64,000 nucleotides of DNA from assembly GCA_964007475.1 (NCBI GenBank), contig OZ023275.1, forward strand, positions 5,518,001-5,582,000, given 5' to 3'. Of the stretch, positions 50,521-61,675 are shown piece after piece (position 1 is the first letter of the stretch; every line of letters begins with the position of its first letter). Below the pieces are notes generated by a model, which saw only the letters and a program-made list of their open reading frames with translations, was not told where the DNA came from and made no database searches. The position numbers and the translations under genes are program-made. This stretch comes from Hybos culiciformis (taxonomy: Eukaryota; Arthropoda; Insecta; Diptera; Hybotidae).

Positions 50521-52947
50521 AATTAAATAATAAGTTAACCGTATAAGTGTTCCTTTCTTCTAAATAGCCGCAAATATTCTAAAGAACTAAAATTCATTCT
50601 TTAAAATTATATATAGGTATATTTATGTAGAATGAAATTGTATTAATATTATAGAATTTTTGTGAAAAAAAAAAAAAGAAGTATAAAAAAATTTATTTTT
50701 TTGGTTTACCAAATAATACTTTTTTTCTTTAATCTTGCACAAAAAAAAAAAACCAAGAAGAAATAAATTCTTGAATGAATATCTACTATACTCTTATAAG
50801 TTGTTTTAGTTTTATTCTTGTTTCCTTACAGTTTTTTATTTTTTTGTTTTTAGATGTTGGAAAGTTAGGTGGGATGATTATTTAAATCGATGTTTTTTTT
50901 TCAGGATTATATACAAAAATCCAATTAAGTTTTCATGTTTTTTCTGCGCAATTTGGAATAAATTAATAAAACACTACCAGTTTTAGGTTTTAGCTTTAGG
51001 TATAAAAGATTGAAAGTGGCTTCGACAGAAGTTCTTATATTATAATTAGAGCTTATTTTGTAAAAATTATAATTACGAGTTTAAAATAATTATTTGATGA
51101 AGTTCAGAGCTCACTAAATTTAAGTATTTTTGTACTGGATACAAATGATACAATGTGCAGTACCAGTATACGGGTACTTATATTGTAAAATACCTAGTCA
51201 GCTCTGATTAAGTTAATACACTTGTGTACTTTAAGTAATTAGTTATTTGTTCATAATTTAGATATCTTATTATGTTATTATTACTAATTAGGATTTCAGT
51301 TTTCGTTTAGGGTCTTCAATCAATTGATAAATGTCCTAAAACAAAATTCTAGTTTTGCCATATTACACTATCATTATATTCTGCAACCGATCGATTTTTT
51401 GGCCGGAGTTTTTCTTAAATTTATCCAATTTTTTTTTTTTTGTTATTTTACCCAAAAGAAAATCAAGATTTTTGATGTTACTTCTATTTATTAAGAATAT
51501 CCAAAGGATGCTTTAAAAAAAAATTCAGGAAACATATAAAAACATTTCATTGGCAAGGTTAAAAAAAAAAAAAAAATTTTTTTTCTTATTTAAATTTTTC
51601 TGTATATTTTTTGCATTGCAAGAAGGCGTGTTGTGTCCTTTTCCTTTATCTTCATTTTCCTACAATCATTTGGATTTTCCCTCTTTCTTCTGTATTAGTA
51701 AGTTCTATAGAAAAAAAAAAAAAAACAATTCCGATTCAAAATTCAATGGTTTTTTTTTACTACAATATATCTACAAAAAAAAAAAATGTGTTGGAAGATC
51801 ATCAATGAATAATCGTTGCACCATCACAAAAAAAAAAAATGTTAAGTTTTTTTCTATACATTTAAAATTGATTTTTTATGCTTTTGTAAATATTTATTTA
51901 GTATAGAAGACAAGATTAAATATATAAAAAAAAAAAAAAGTAAATAAAAAAGATTAAATTGAGTGTGAAAACTATTTTTTTTTTTGAATATATATTTTTT
52001 GTGTAATGAGAATGTTTATAAATAGCTCAAGGAGGCGCCTTCCACGCCATTTATGGTAAAACAGAGAAGAAAAAAAAAAAAGAGAATTTTAAAGTTTTTT
52101 TTTTATTTTTAATTTTTTTTTTTTTTATTGATTTCTATTTATATATATTTTTTATTTCTTATCAAAATTTTAATATTGACGATAAGTTATTTTTAAATTT
52201 TGTATTTTATTACGTATGACTTATGAGATGGTAAAATTTTCGGATTTATGACGTAAATTATCATGGTAATTCCCGTCAAATAAACTTAGAAAAGAAAAGG
52301 TGCAAAATTATATGATACTTATTTATGACGTCGTTATAAATTATTGATTCTTATTCTTATGTTTAGATTATAGAAGACATGAGTAATTACTTTTATTATA
52401 TAAGTATAAAATCCATTAATTCATGTTCATTTAAGTTTTTTTGCCTAAAAATTAAAGCCACTCATAAAATCAAATACTTCAGTCTTTTATAATATAGTAC
52501 AAATTAAGATAATAAGTTGCATAACATTGTAAGATTCTTAACTTTTAATTTATAAATTTTTTTTATGGTCCATATGTATTATGAATAATAGTATCTCCGT
52601 CAAATTAAAATCCCGATAGCTTATCTTGACCCCTTGTTTTTACTTACTTAATTTAAGAATATTGATTCTTTTTTTTTCATTAGTATTTCAATTTAGTTTA
52701 TGATCCAACTATAGTATATACATTGAAAAATAATTTATTGAATAATTAGATATAAAATAAAGTGCTTAAATTATAACTAAAACTATATTATTTTCAAAGA
52801 GTGTTTCTTCTTATCCAAAAAAATATTTATGAACCTCAAACTAAAATGATAGTTATTATGTCAAAATGGAGTTCTTATGTCGAATATTGCTATATTCATA
52901 TACCAACAGATATATTAAAATATAAAATACAAGCTATTTTTCGTTGT

Positions 52948-53060
52948 TATGAGAAATACCTAATATTGCGCTAATGTCACTCACTAGTTCGATTTGACCT
53001 ATCTATATGTGTACATGAATTATAGCTTCAACAGCGTAGTTATCTGTTTTCTTCATGTTA
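52948..53060 (+). repeat. Dispersed repeat, copy 1
   Basis: Shares gttatgagaaata, then ctaatgtcactcactagttc, then agcgtagttatctgtttt with the copy at 61588-61675 (gctatgacaaata, ctaacgtcattcactagttc, atcgcagctatctgtttt), with a shorter spacer there. Same order and strand. Probably an old transposon fragment. Confidence 0.5.
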
Positions 53061-54010
53061 CAATTTACAAATCCTTTAAAAACACACTTTATTAAAAAAA
53101 ACTTCTTTTTTTTTGTAATTTATATATATTTTCAAAATTATAAAAATAAGATACTTATACCATATTAATCTTATATGTTAAATTTATATTTGAAAAAAAA
53201 TGTAGAAATTGTTATGAATTAATTTAAATTCAGACTTTGTCATTTCAACAGAGCCTCAGGAAATATAAATAATTAATTTTTTTATTTTTATTACATTCAA
53301 TCTCCCGCCTTAACTTATATTATTGTCAATGAGTTTAAAAAACAAAATAAGAAGAAAAAGTTTTTGGGAGAAGGAAAAAACTAAAATGTAATCACTCTTC
53401 CTTGGACCCAAAAATTAAAAAAAAAAAAAAAACAAAAAACAAAAAATTAAAGTCATAATAATATTAAAAACTACAAAATAACAATAAAAATAAATAAATA
53501 ATTTTTATTATACTTAACATTTTTATTTGTTTAGTTTTCGTCTTTCAAAAAAAAATAAAAAAAAATAAAACAAATTTATTTTAAATTCTATTAAAAAGAT
53601 AAATATCGCATATAATTTTAATTGTCATCTTTTATTTTCGATTTTCTCTGCATCTTAAATTTGTTATTATTATTGTTTTTTTTTTATTTTATTTTATTTT
53701 TTTTCATTTTATTCATTTCGGTCAAAAGTAAACCGCATCTAATCACGATTCATAACCTAAAAAAGATAAAAAAAACAGTTTTTATTTTATTTTTTTTTTT
53801 TTTCGTATTTTATGATCATAAAATTTTCAAAGAGAAAATTTAACATATGAGACTGAGGTTAGATTTTTTTTTATATATTTAATTGTAAATAAGTAACTGC
53901 ACTAGAACCTCAAAAATAACTTTTACTTAAAACTAAGTTTAGAACTAAGCTTTAATTAACCTTTTTTCCGTACAAGGAAAAAAGAAAAAGTAACTAATCT
54001 TTGTGTTAAG

Positions 54011-54425
54011 GGCGCCACGAATTAGGACCTAATGAACAAGAACCTAAAAGCAAAAAATGAACTAGGACCTAAAAAAAAAAAATTAAAAAATATTTAAATG
54101 GACCTAAAAAAAATGAACGAGAACCTAAAAAAAATGAACTAGGACCTAAAAATTTAAATTTTTTTTAGATCGTGGTTCATTTTGTTTAAGTTCTAGTTCA
54201 TTTTGTTTAGATTCTAGTTCATTTTGTTTTTTAGTTTCTAGTAACTTTTAAGATTTAGAAAATTTTTTCTTAGATTCTAATTCATTAGGTCCTGGTTCAT
54301 AATTTTTAGGTTCTAGTTCATATATTAATTTTAAAAATAAACTAGAACAAAAAAAAATTTTTTTTTAGGTTCTAGTTAATTTTGCTTTTTAGGTTCTAGT
54401 TCATTAGGTCCTAATTCGTGGCGCC
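54011..54425. mobile_element. 415-bp foldback element between TTAA sites, built of tandem units
   Basis: The left end GGCGCCACGAATTAGGACCT (54011-54030) is the exact complement of the right end (54406-54425). Pairing continues through taatgaac. The inside consists of many variants of a gaactaggacctaaa unit on the left half and of its complement on the right half, so the whole unit can fold back. TTAA lies next to both ends (54006-54009 and about 54429-54432), with 1 and 3 extra bases before the GC-rich terminus. TTAA flanks recall piggyBac-type insertion, but the asymmetry and lack of a CCC terminus make that uncertain. Confidence 0.75.
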
Positions 54426-57400
54426 GTCTTAAAGACTAGTTTGTAGACAGAAAAATTAAGTTTGTTGAACAGCAGGAAAGATAGAAAAGCTAGTTTGTTT
54501 TCAGCTTTTTTACATTTTTCTCGAATTTTTTTTTGTACTTTCAGGTTGTTGGACCTTTTTATAAGTGCATATCTATTTCATAAATGTAACCTTAGAACTA
54601 ACTTTTAAATTTAAGTGCAAATATACATAATGTGTAATGCGAAAGAGGAAATTTTTATATATGGCAAAATATTGAATAAAATGACAGTGAGATATATTTA
54701 TAAATGGTGACGAATAATGTAAAATTCGAACTTTCACTACTTACATAATATTTTCAAAAATAAAACAACATCGAAATTAAAAGTTATTGATTTTCAATAG
54801 TATAGTCAAATTGTATAAAAATTAAAGGGTTGTCAACAAAAGAACAGAACTAAAAAGTTCAAAAAAGGACTAATACCTTGTTTTGACCAAAAAGCAATCA
54901 TACTTTAATCTCACTTGTCTATGTAAGTTAAATTATAGTTTAACATGAAAAAAAATTAAAAAATTCATTATACCATAAAGTAAGTATAAATAGAGTAACT
55001 ATTCTAAGCAAAAAATTCGAATAAAAAAAGTTAAACAAAAATTAGATCAGACCTCCAAGCTTTTTATTTTGTTATATATCGCTATAACGAGAGTGCTTTA
55101 TAGCTTTTAAAATATTTTTTATATAAAGCTTTTAAAAATAAACAAAATGTTTAGTAGTATTTGTTCTGTATAGAAAAAAAAATTTGTGTAGAATGTAAAT
55201 AAAAAAAAATATATTTGAAAGCATTAATAAATTCATTTTATTTCATGTTTATTTACATATCGTCGGTCTCGTGTATAAATCACGAAACTGTAATTTTGGC
55301 CGTTTTGACCTAATATTGTAGAAAAATCATAAAAAACTAAAATTTTAATATGTTCAAAGTTAGAAGTTGAAAGCTGTCATAAATTATACGCAATGACTAT
55401 TTCTATTTTCCCGAAAGTACCAAAACGTACTAAAAAAAAAGAGAAAACAATTTTAAATCCAATTTTCTCAAAACTATGTTTTTGCAGTTTAATAAAATTT
55501 TTTTACAGTTTGGTAAAATTTTTTTTTTTTATAATAATTTTGAGCAAAATAGTTATCAAACATTTTTATATGAAATCTGGTAATTTCAAACAGATCATCT
55601 GTTGGTGCTTTCAAATAAAATATTTCCAAATCATTGTCATAATTTTTGTGATATAAAAATTGTTCATATTTCAATTCAAGGACATCATTAGTTTTTTTTT
55701 GAATTTTTTTTTTTTGATTGAAGTCAATAGAAGATAACTTGTTTAGCCGACTACTTTTTATGGAGCTGTAACTTCATGAATTAATAAAATATTTAAGTGA
55801 AGGTCGCGCATTAAAAAAAAGTGCATTTATCTACTTATTAATAAATAAAATAAATGAATAAATACCTACTTTATTTTATTCAAATTATTTATATTATTTT
55901 AATTCCGTATCCAAATTGATAAATTTCTAATAATAATAATATATTCCGATATAATTTTCTTAATGTCCTTATATTTCAAAACTTAAATAGTTAAAACAAA
56001 GTTCATTCAAAATATTTTAATATATAAATGTACCATTAAATGCAAAACACATTTATTTTAAAGAATGAACTAATTAAACGTAAATTCACGATAAAAATAA
56101 AACATGTCTCCCACATCGTTTAAGAATATTTTATCCAAAGGAGATAAAATATTATGACATATTATCTCTTAATTAATGTAAAAATTAAATTACAATATAT
56201 ATATTTATTGATTTGAAATATTTTATGATAAGGATTTTATAAATTTCAATGAAGACGAAGATGCTAGTTTTTGAAAAAAAAAAAAAAAAACATAAGTGTA
56301 ATTAAGATTCGCACATCACAACAATACATATGTAGACATATACATTAGTAGTTGTTGTAGTAAAACTAAACATCCTCAAAATAGAAAAAAATTAATGACT
56401 TTTTTGCTTATACATATGTTTTGGGGGTCTGAAAAATTAGAAAAAAAAAATAAAAACTTTATTTTAAAAGGTTGTTTGATAAAGTTACTCTATATTATAC
56501 TTCCTTTATGATTGATTATACACATCTTAAAAACGAAAATTAAATATCTAAAAATTTATTGAAAAAAAGTATGTATGTTAAAATTATATTTTGTTATCAA
56601 AAAAATTTTTGTTTTATTTGGAAAACTGCACGATGCTATGTTTTTCTACAGCTTCTATGATTTCATCCCATTTTTCTTTCCATTTTTTTCAATCTACTTT
56701 TAATCTCTTTGGTTAAAACCAGGTATAAGTAATTTAACTACATATATGGTTGTTCAGTTTTCAAACGTTGTGCCAATTTCGAAGTTCCAAATTAGTATGT
56801 TTGGTAAATATCACTGTTAAATCCTAAAATATTTTTGACATTGTTAATAAATTTTGATAAAAAAGTTTTTTAACTTATCTGAATGTATCTGAAAATCAAT
56901 AATAAATAAAACTAAGAGTTAGGAGTCATTAGAGAGAAGAAGAAAATTATTTTTTTTCCCTATCAAAAATTAAAAATTTTTTTTTTATTACATTAATTAT
57001 GAATTCAGTTCAGGAAATTAAATCAAAATAAGTTGTCGTTCATAAAAAAAACAAAATGTTTTTTTTTTATTTTTTAAATTAATTTAAATTTAAAATATTT
57101 CACGATTTATTGTGACAATTTTAATTGCTTAAATTGAGCGCCTTTTCATTAACCATTTCGAAGCATATTATTTCAGAGATGAAGATCTGGAATAAAAAGA
57201 ATAAAAAAATTCTTCGTTTCTTCCCTTTTTATTTTTTTTTATTTTTTTAATTTTGTTTTCTTAACTTCATTAATTTTTCACCTTCTCAATTCTTTTATAA
57301 CATATGTTAAAATGATGATCAAAAATAAAAGGTGCCAGACGTTAAAATAAAATTTTATTCAATTATACATTTTATTTTAATTTTTTTTTTTATACATTTT

Positions 57401-58188
57401 TTTTTCTCTTTGAGTAAAATTCTGATTATACGAACCTGTATTTCAATTATTATTGTTTAATTAAAGAAAAAAAAAAAACAAATCTATCAATTAGGTTTGT
57501 TTATTCGCTTCAATAATTATATTTTACTTATATAAGCTACATATAATATTTAGCTTTATATAACTATGCATGAAAATTGAACTTTATACTTCAATATAGT
57601 CTGCGTACTTTTTAGTTTTAATTTAGGTAAAAACAATTATATTAAAATTATTTCAATAAGTAAAAAAACGATGGATTAGTTGTAAAAAATTAAGATTTGT
57701 ATAATAAAAAATATTATTGACTAAATTGATGTCATATTAACCTCAAATTAAATTAGTAATGAACGGATTTCCCAATTTTTTTATTTTTATGTTTAATTTT
57801 TGTAATTATTATCAAAATTTTGATATTTCATAAACCAGGTGTAAAATACCGGAAAAAAAATTACAAATTTCAAAAAATAAAAAGTTCACCTTATTTAATT
57901 TTTTTTTTTTTGTAATTTACCAAAAATTTCTAAATAAAACTAAATATAAATATTTGATGCTTCAGTAGAAAATAAAAGCTGCTTAAATACAATTCAAACC
58001 CTTTCCTAATTCAATCGAATTCTAATAACATTCTGACTTAAATATATGGTTATCTGAAGATTTTATTGTCCATTTCCTATATTTGTCAACCAAAGTGCTT
58101 AATTTCTGCTCAGATTTTTCTTATATTAATAAATTGATTTTAAATCAAGTTATTATATGTGTAGGTATTCTTTTTTTTTCAATAATTC
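54426..58188. other. AT-rich stretch, no gene recognised
   Basis: 3.8 kb of A/T runs and short compositional ORFs. Nothing further recognised. Confidence 0.4.
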
Positions 58189-58365
58189 AGAATTCATTTT
58201 ATTTTTGAAAACACCAAATATTTACCTTGAGTTAATCTATTTGGATGATGACCCTTCATTTAAAAATGATGCAAAGAAAGAAATTCAGTTGCTTCTTAAT
58301 ATGCAAGTAATGCACCCCACTTTAAAGATTGTTATCACTTCTCGTGTCGGAATGGATCTCATTTT
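58189..58365 (+). pseudogene. Isolated exon-like coding fragment, possible NTPase piece
   Basis: After an acceptor-like tttttttttcaataattcag (to 58188), a plus-strand frame reads about 59 residues with normal composition. Segments are TPNIYLELIYLDDDPSFK, then KKEIQLLLNMQV and then HPTLKIVITSRVG. It then enters poly-T and stops at 58385-58387 without a donor. A hydrophobic strand ending in acidic residues (LELIYLDDD), followed by a helix and a strand ending in ITSR, resembles the Walker B to sensor part of STAND/NACHT-type NTPases. That likeness is weak and based on motifs only. GC is clearly above the flanks. I see no partner exons nearby, so it is either a fragment carried by an old insertion, or a real exon of a gene I cannot assemble. 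Confidence 0.35.
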
Positions 58366-58766
58366 TTTTTTAAATATTTCATTCTAAAATAATTTTATTT
58401 TTTTTTTTTCTTTTAATTGAAACCAAATCTCTAAGTATCCATGACCAATCCAAAAAAAAAAAAAAACACAAAATAACCCAAAGAAAAAAAAAAGAAATTC
58501 TGTACCCAAATGAAGAATAACCAAAGAATAACATTGAAAATAAAAAATCACTCATTGTCATCTTTATAGGTGTTCCTGAAAATTTAACAGAATTCTTGAA
58601 GTAAAAAAAAATTTTTTTTTGTATTAAAAAAAAATATGTACCATAAAACATTTAGAATTCCATTTTGGTTCGAAATTTGTAAAGATTTTTCAAAACATAT
58701 ATAAAGTTTAGTACATAATAATTTTTCTAAACATTATACTAACTTTCAAAATATAAATTAATTATT
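58366..58766. other. AT-rich spacer
   Basis: Poly-T and poly-A runs with nothing recognised between the exon-like fragment and repeat copy B. Confidence 0.5.
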
Positions 58767-59094
58767 AATAGTAGATTATTGTATATGTAAACTAAATTTG
58801 TTATTAATTAAGAGTTCTTTCTGTATACACAAAAATACATTGACACGAATCAATACTTATATCACGAGACCGAAGGTCGAGTGATATAAATTGACAAGTG
58901 TCAATGTATTTTTGTGTAAATACAGAACGAGTTGTATAACACATTTTGTTTACATATCCAATATACTGTTTTAATGCGTAGGGGAGAGGTAGTTGCAAAG
59001 AGAGAATATTTTTTCTTCTCATTTTTTCTCATTTTTTTTTTGTATTTGGCTGTATTGAAATATTGTGAGAGATATTATGTTTGTTTAGGTATTA

Positions 59095-59313
59095 CCATAG
59101 ATTAAGAATACACCAAGATGGGAAGCTTCATACAACATTATTTTTGGTATTTTTAAGTCAATGTGTTAGTAAAACAAAATAAAATACGTGATAATTATCA
59201 ATGTATGAAAAGAATTTTATTTAGTTTTACTAACACCTTCACAATAAAATACCAAAAAAGACTGAAAAAATGTTGTATGAAACTTCCCATCTTGGTGTAT
59301 TCTTAATCTATGG
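59095..59313. mobile_element. 219-bp MITE nested in repeat copy B, with 5-bp target duplication
   Basis: Long inverted repeats start CCATAGATTAAGAATACACC on the left, with its complement ending at 59313. They match almost perfectly for about 45 bases, then with gaps to the centre (gtgttagtaaaac on both arms), so the element is nearly all foldback. TATTA flanks it at 59090-59094 and 59314-59318. Repeat copy A has the uninterrupted site (complement reads ggtattacgcaatatt), so removing the element and one TATTA restores the empty site exactly. Superfamily is not assigned. Confidence 0.9.
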
Positions 59314-59337
59314 TATTACGTAATATTCAATACGAAA

Positions 59338-59440
59338 CATCTAAATAACTTCATTATTCACGCTGATGCATCTAAATTTTTTCATTATATACGCTGATGC
59401 ATCTAAATTTTTTCATTATTTACGCACATGCATCTAAATG
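59338..59440. repeat. 31-bp tandem units in copy B
   Basis: Just over three units containing gcatctaaattttttcatta followed by tacgctgat, with small changes. Copy A has related but shorter-spaced units at the same relative place. Confidence 0.75.
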
Positions 59441-59530
59441 ATTGCATGTGTATTGACGCATATAATACTCCATTTAGTGATCTAAATTCTATAGCACTAA
59501 ATACAACATAACGATCCCCAACGCATTAAA

Positions 59531-61587
59531 GTTATTAATTAAATGTTTGCTGAAAAGTACCTACAATGGATGTATACTAAATAAGCTCATTATGGTTTAA
59601 GAAATGTTATTAATTTGATATAGTGTGAAAGAAAAATAATCAATTGTCATTATACATGCAATTATCTTATCATTTAATATTAAATAAATTTAAGATTATT
59701 ATTTGATGGTAGTGTTGAATCTAAAAATAAATATTATCTCTATAAGCGTGATTTCCGCATTTTCAAAACAAATGGCTATAATCGAATTCTTGAATTGCAA
59801 TAAAATATTTGTAAGTAATTATTAAGATTAAGACAGTTAACCTGGTATATTGAAAATGTTTAAGCTTGCTTTTGGTAATAAAGATAGTAAATTATGTGCA
59901 TTTGAATCTTTAATAATCAGTGTTATTCTAACATTAATTTTGTTCTTAGGCTTTTCTTACCGTGAGTTCTTTTTGCTATTAAAAATAAGAAATTATGAAT
60001 TTTTTAATTGTAATAATACTTAAATATATATGTATATTGACAACATTTAATGTAAAATCTTAAAAATTTCTGACTCACAACAAAAAAAAAAAACTGTAAT
60101 GTTCATTAATGTTTATTTTTAATTTGTAGCGATCATAGAATCGAAAATGAAATTTTTATTTTTACTGACACTCTTGTTTTTATCTAACTCTGATTATATC
60201 ATTTAAATATCAGTTAAAAATGTTTTCCTTCTTTTTTTTTTTTGATATGATATTGAAATTCAATATTATGCATAGGCGTAAGAATTTGCGATTTATTTGG
60301 CCAAAACATTGTGATTCATTTAAAATGTCGGCGCCGAATAAGCATTTTTTTAAGTTTACTAATAGTTTTAAAAATATGCATGGAATGGCATAAGCTTTGA
60401 ACTTGTAAAATTCTAAATATATATTTATAAAATAGGTAGGTATTTATAGAGGAAGCTTAGAAAACCATTAATTATTAATTAGAATTATTAATAAAATGAT
60501 ATTAAAAAAAAAAATTTCATGTATGCATCATAAAATCAAAATTAGCTTAATATTTATATAAAAATATTTATGTTAATCAAAGGTTGTTTGATTCTTTTAT
60601 TTATATAAAGCAGCAACCGTGAGAATTTATCTTGTTTTAAATCTTATCTTGCTGATTCATCTGTTTTTTCTTCAAGAATATTAAAATAATTTGGTCAAAC
60701 CATATTAATATTATTATTATTTTATATAATGTTAATATTATAATACAGTTATAGATATAGTTATTTAATATTAAATTTCGTTAATATTCTGTGTCAAATG
60801 AGTTGTTTTTTTCTGAGCATAATTTTGTATTATAAGCTTTTTGGGTATATACACTGAGTGTATAATTAGATAGTTTTTGAACTTTTTTTTTGCAATCCAT
60901 ATCCTGGTAAAAACCACCAACCGAATCTTTGGTAATATACTTTTATGTATTAAAATTCTTTTGGAGGACGGTAGAATGATTCCATTGTTTCAAACATTTT
61001 TCTAACTTGAATATAACAAAATCTTGAGATAAAAAATTTGCCGAACAAAATAAATGGTGTTTCCAATACAAGGGGTTGTAATGCCGAAGTTTTTTGTTCA
61101 TTAAAAATTTAATGAAACAAATAAAATTTAAACAGTATAATTACAAGACTTTATTAAGATTAACTTTTTGTAGTACATATGTATAGATAGTATATAGATT
61201 AAAACTAATGTAAATTATTTTTTATTGCATAACTATAAAATAAATTAAATATTAATAATATATTATTATAGATAAAATAAAAATTTTTTTTGGAGGAGCC
61301 ATTATTTTTGCAAACTATTGTAGGTTTAATCGATAAGAATAAATTATTTGAAATATATGTATGTCCCTTTAATATTAAATACATATTAATATCATCCACA
61401 AATATATAGCAAATGAATTGTAGCAATTTGTTATTCGAAAATTATAATTTTTATTGTTTATTCTAGCGAAAAATAAATAATAAAAAATAGTTTTTTTTAC
61501 ACAATGTGAGTTTCTGAAATTTTTGTAACAAATGTGAACAAATATGAACAAATGTATTAAAAAGTAAAACTGTTAGATATTTTCCTT
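59531..61587. other. AT-rich stretch, no gene recognised
   Basis: About 2 kb. A small higher-GC point (gtcggcgccgaataagc, about 60328-60344) stands alone. ORFs are short and compositional. Confidence 0.4.
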
Positions 61588-61675
61588 GCTATGACAAATA
61601 GCAAATTTTGCTAACGTCATTCACTAGTTCATAGCAAAAATATACAGAATATCGCAGCTATCTGTTTTTTCAGTC
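61588..61675 (+). repeat. Dispersed repeat, copy 2
   Basis: Homologous to 52948-53060 as described there. The block ctaacgtcattcactagttc is the most conserved. Confidence 0.5.

Larger units (their letters stand above)
49903..54010. other. Presumed 5' flank of the minus-strand gene, AT-rich
   Basis: No firm gene. Long A/T runs dominate. A denser patch at about 50465-50570 contains gcgcgcccatcacacactg and two GATAAG sites (about 50490-50506), followed by tgacgtaa; it could be regulatory. One copy of a dispersed repeat lies at about 52948-53060. Confidence 0.35.
58767..59530 (-). mobile_element. Interspersed repeat, copy B (inverted, interrupted by a MITE)
   Basis: Reverse complement of the layout in copy A (19204-19725): end block with tagtagattatt, the hairpin (about 58821-58926), the shared open frame (58804-59022, minus), the site of insertion, tandem units, and the terminal block with actaaatacaacat and cgcattaaa. 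Without the 224 bp of insertion plus duplication it is about 540 bp, close to copy A's 522. The copies differ at many scattered bases, so both are old. Confidence 0.78.

Noticed and set aside
51550..51906. 118-codon plus-strand ORF
   Set aside because: It starts at TTG and is broken into Lys/Phe runs from poly-A and poly-T. There is no promoter pair or splice context and no motif, so chance openness through low-complexity DNA is the simplest explanation.
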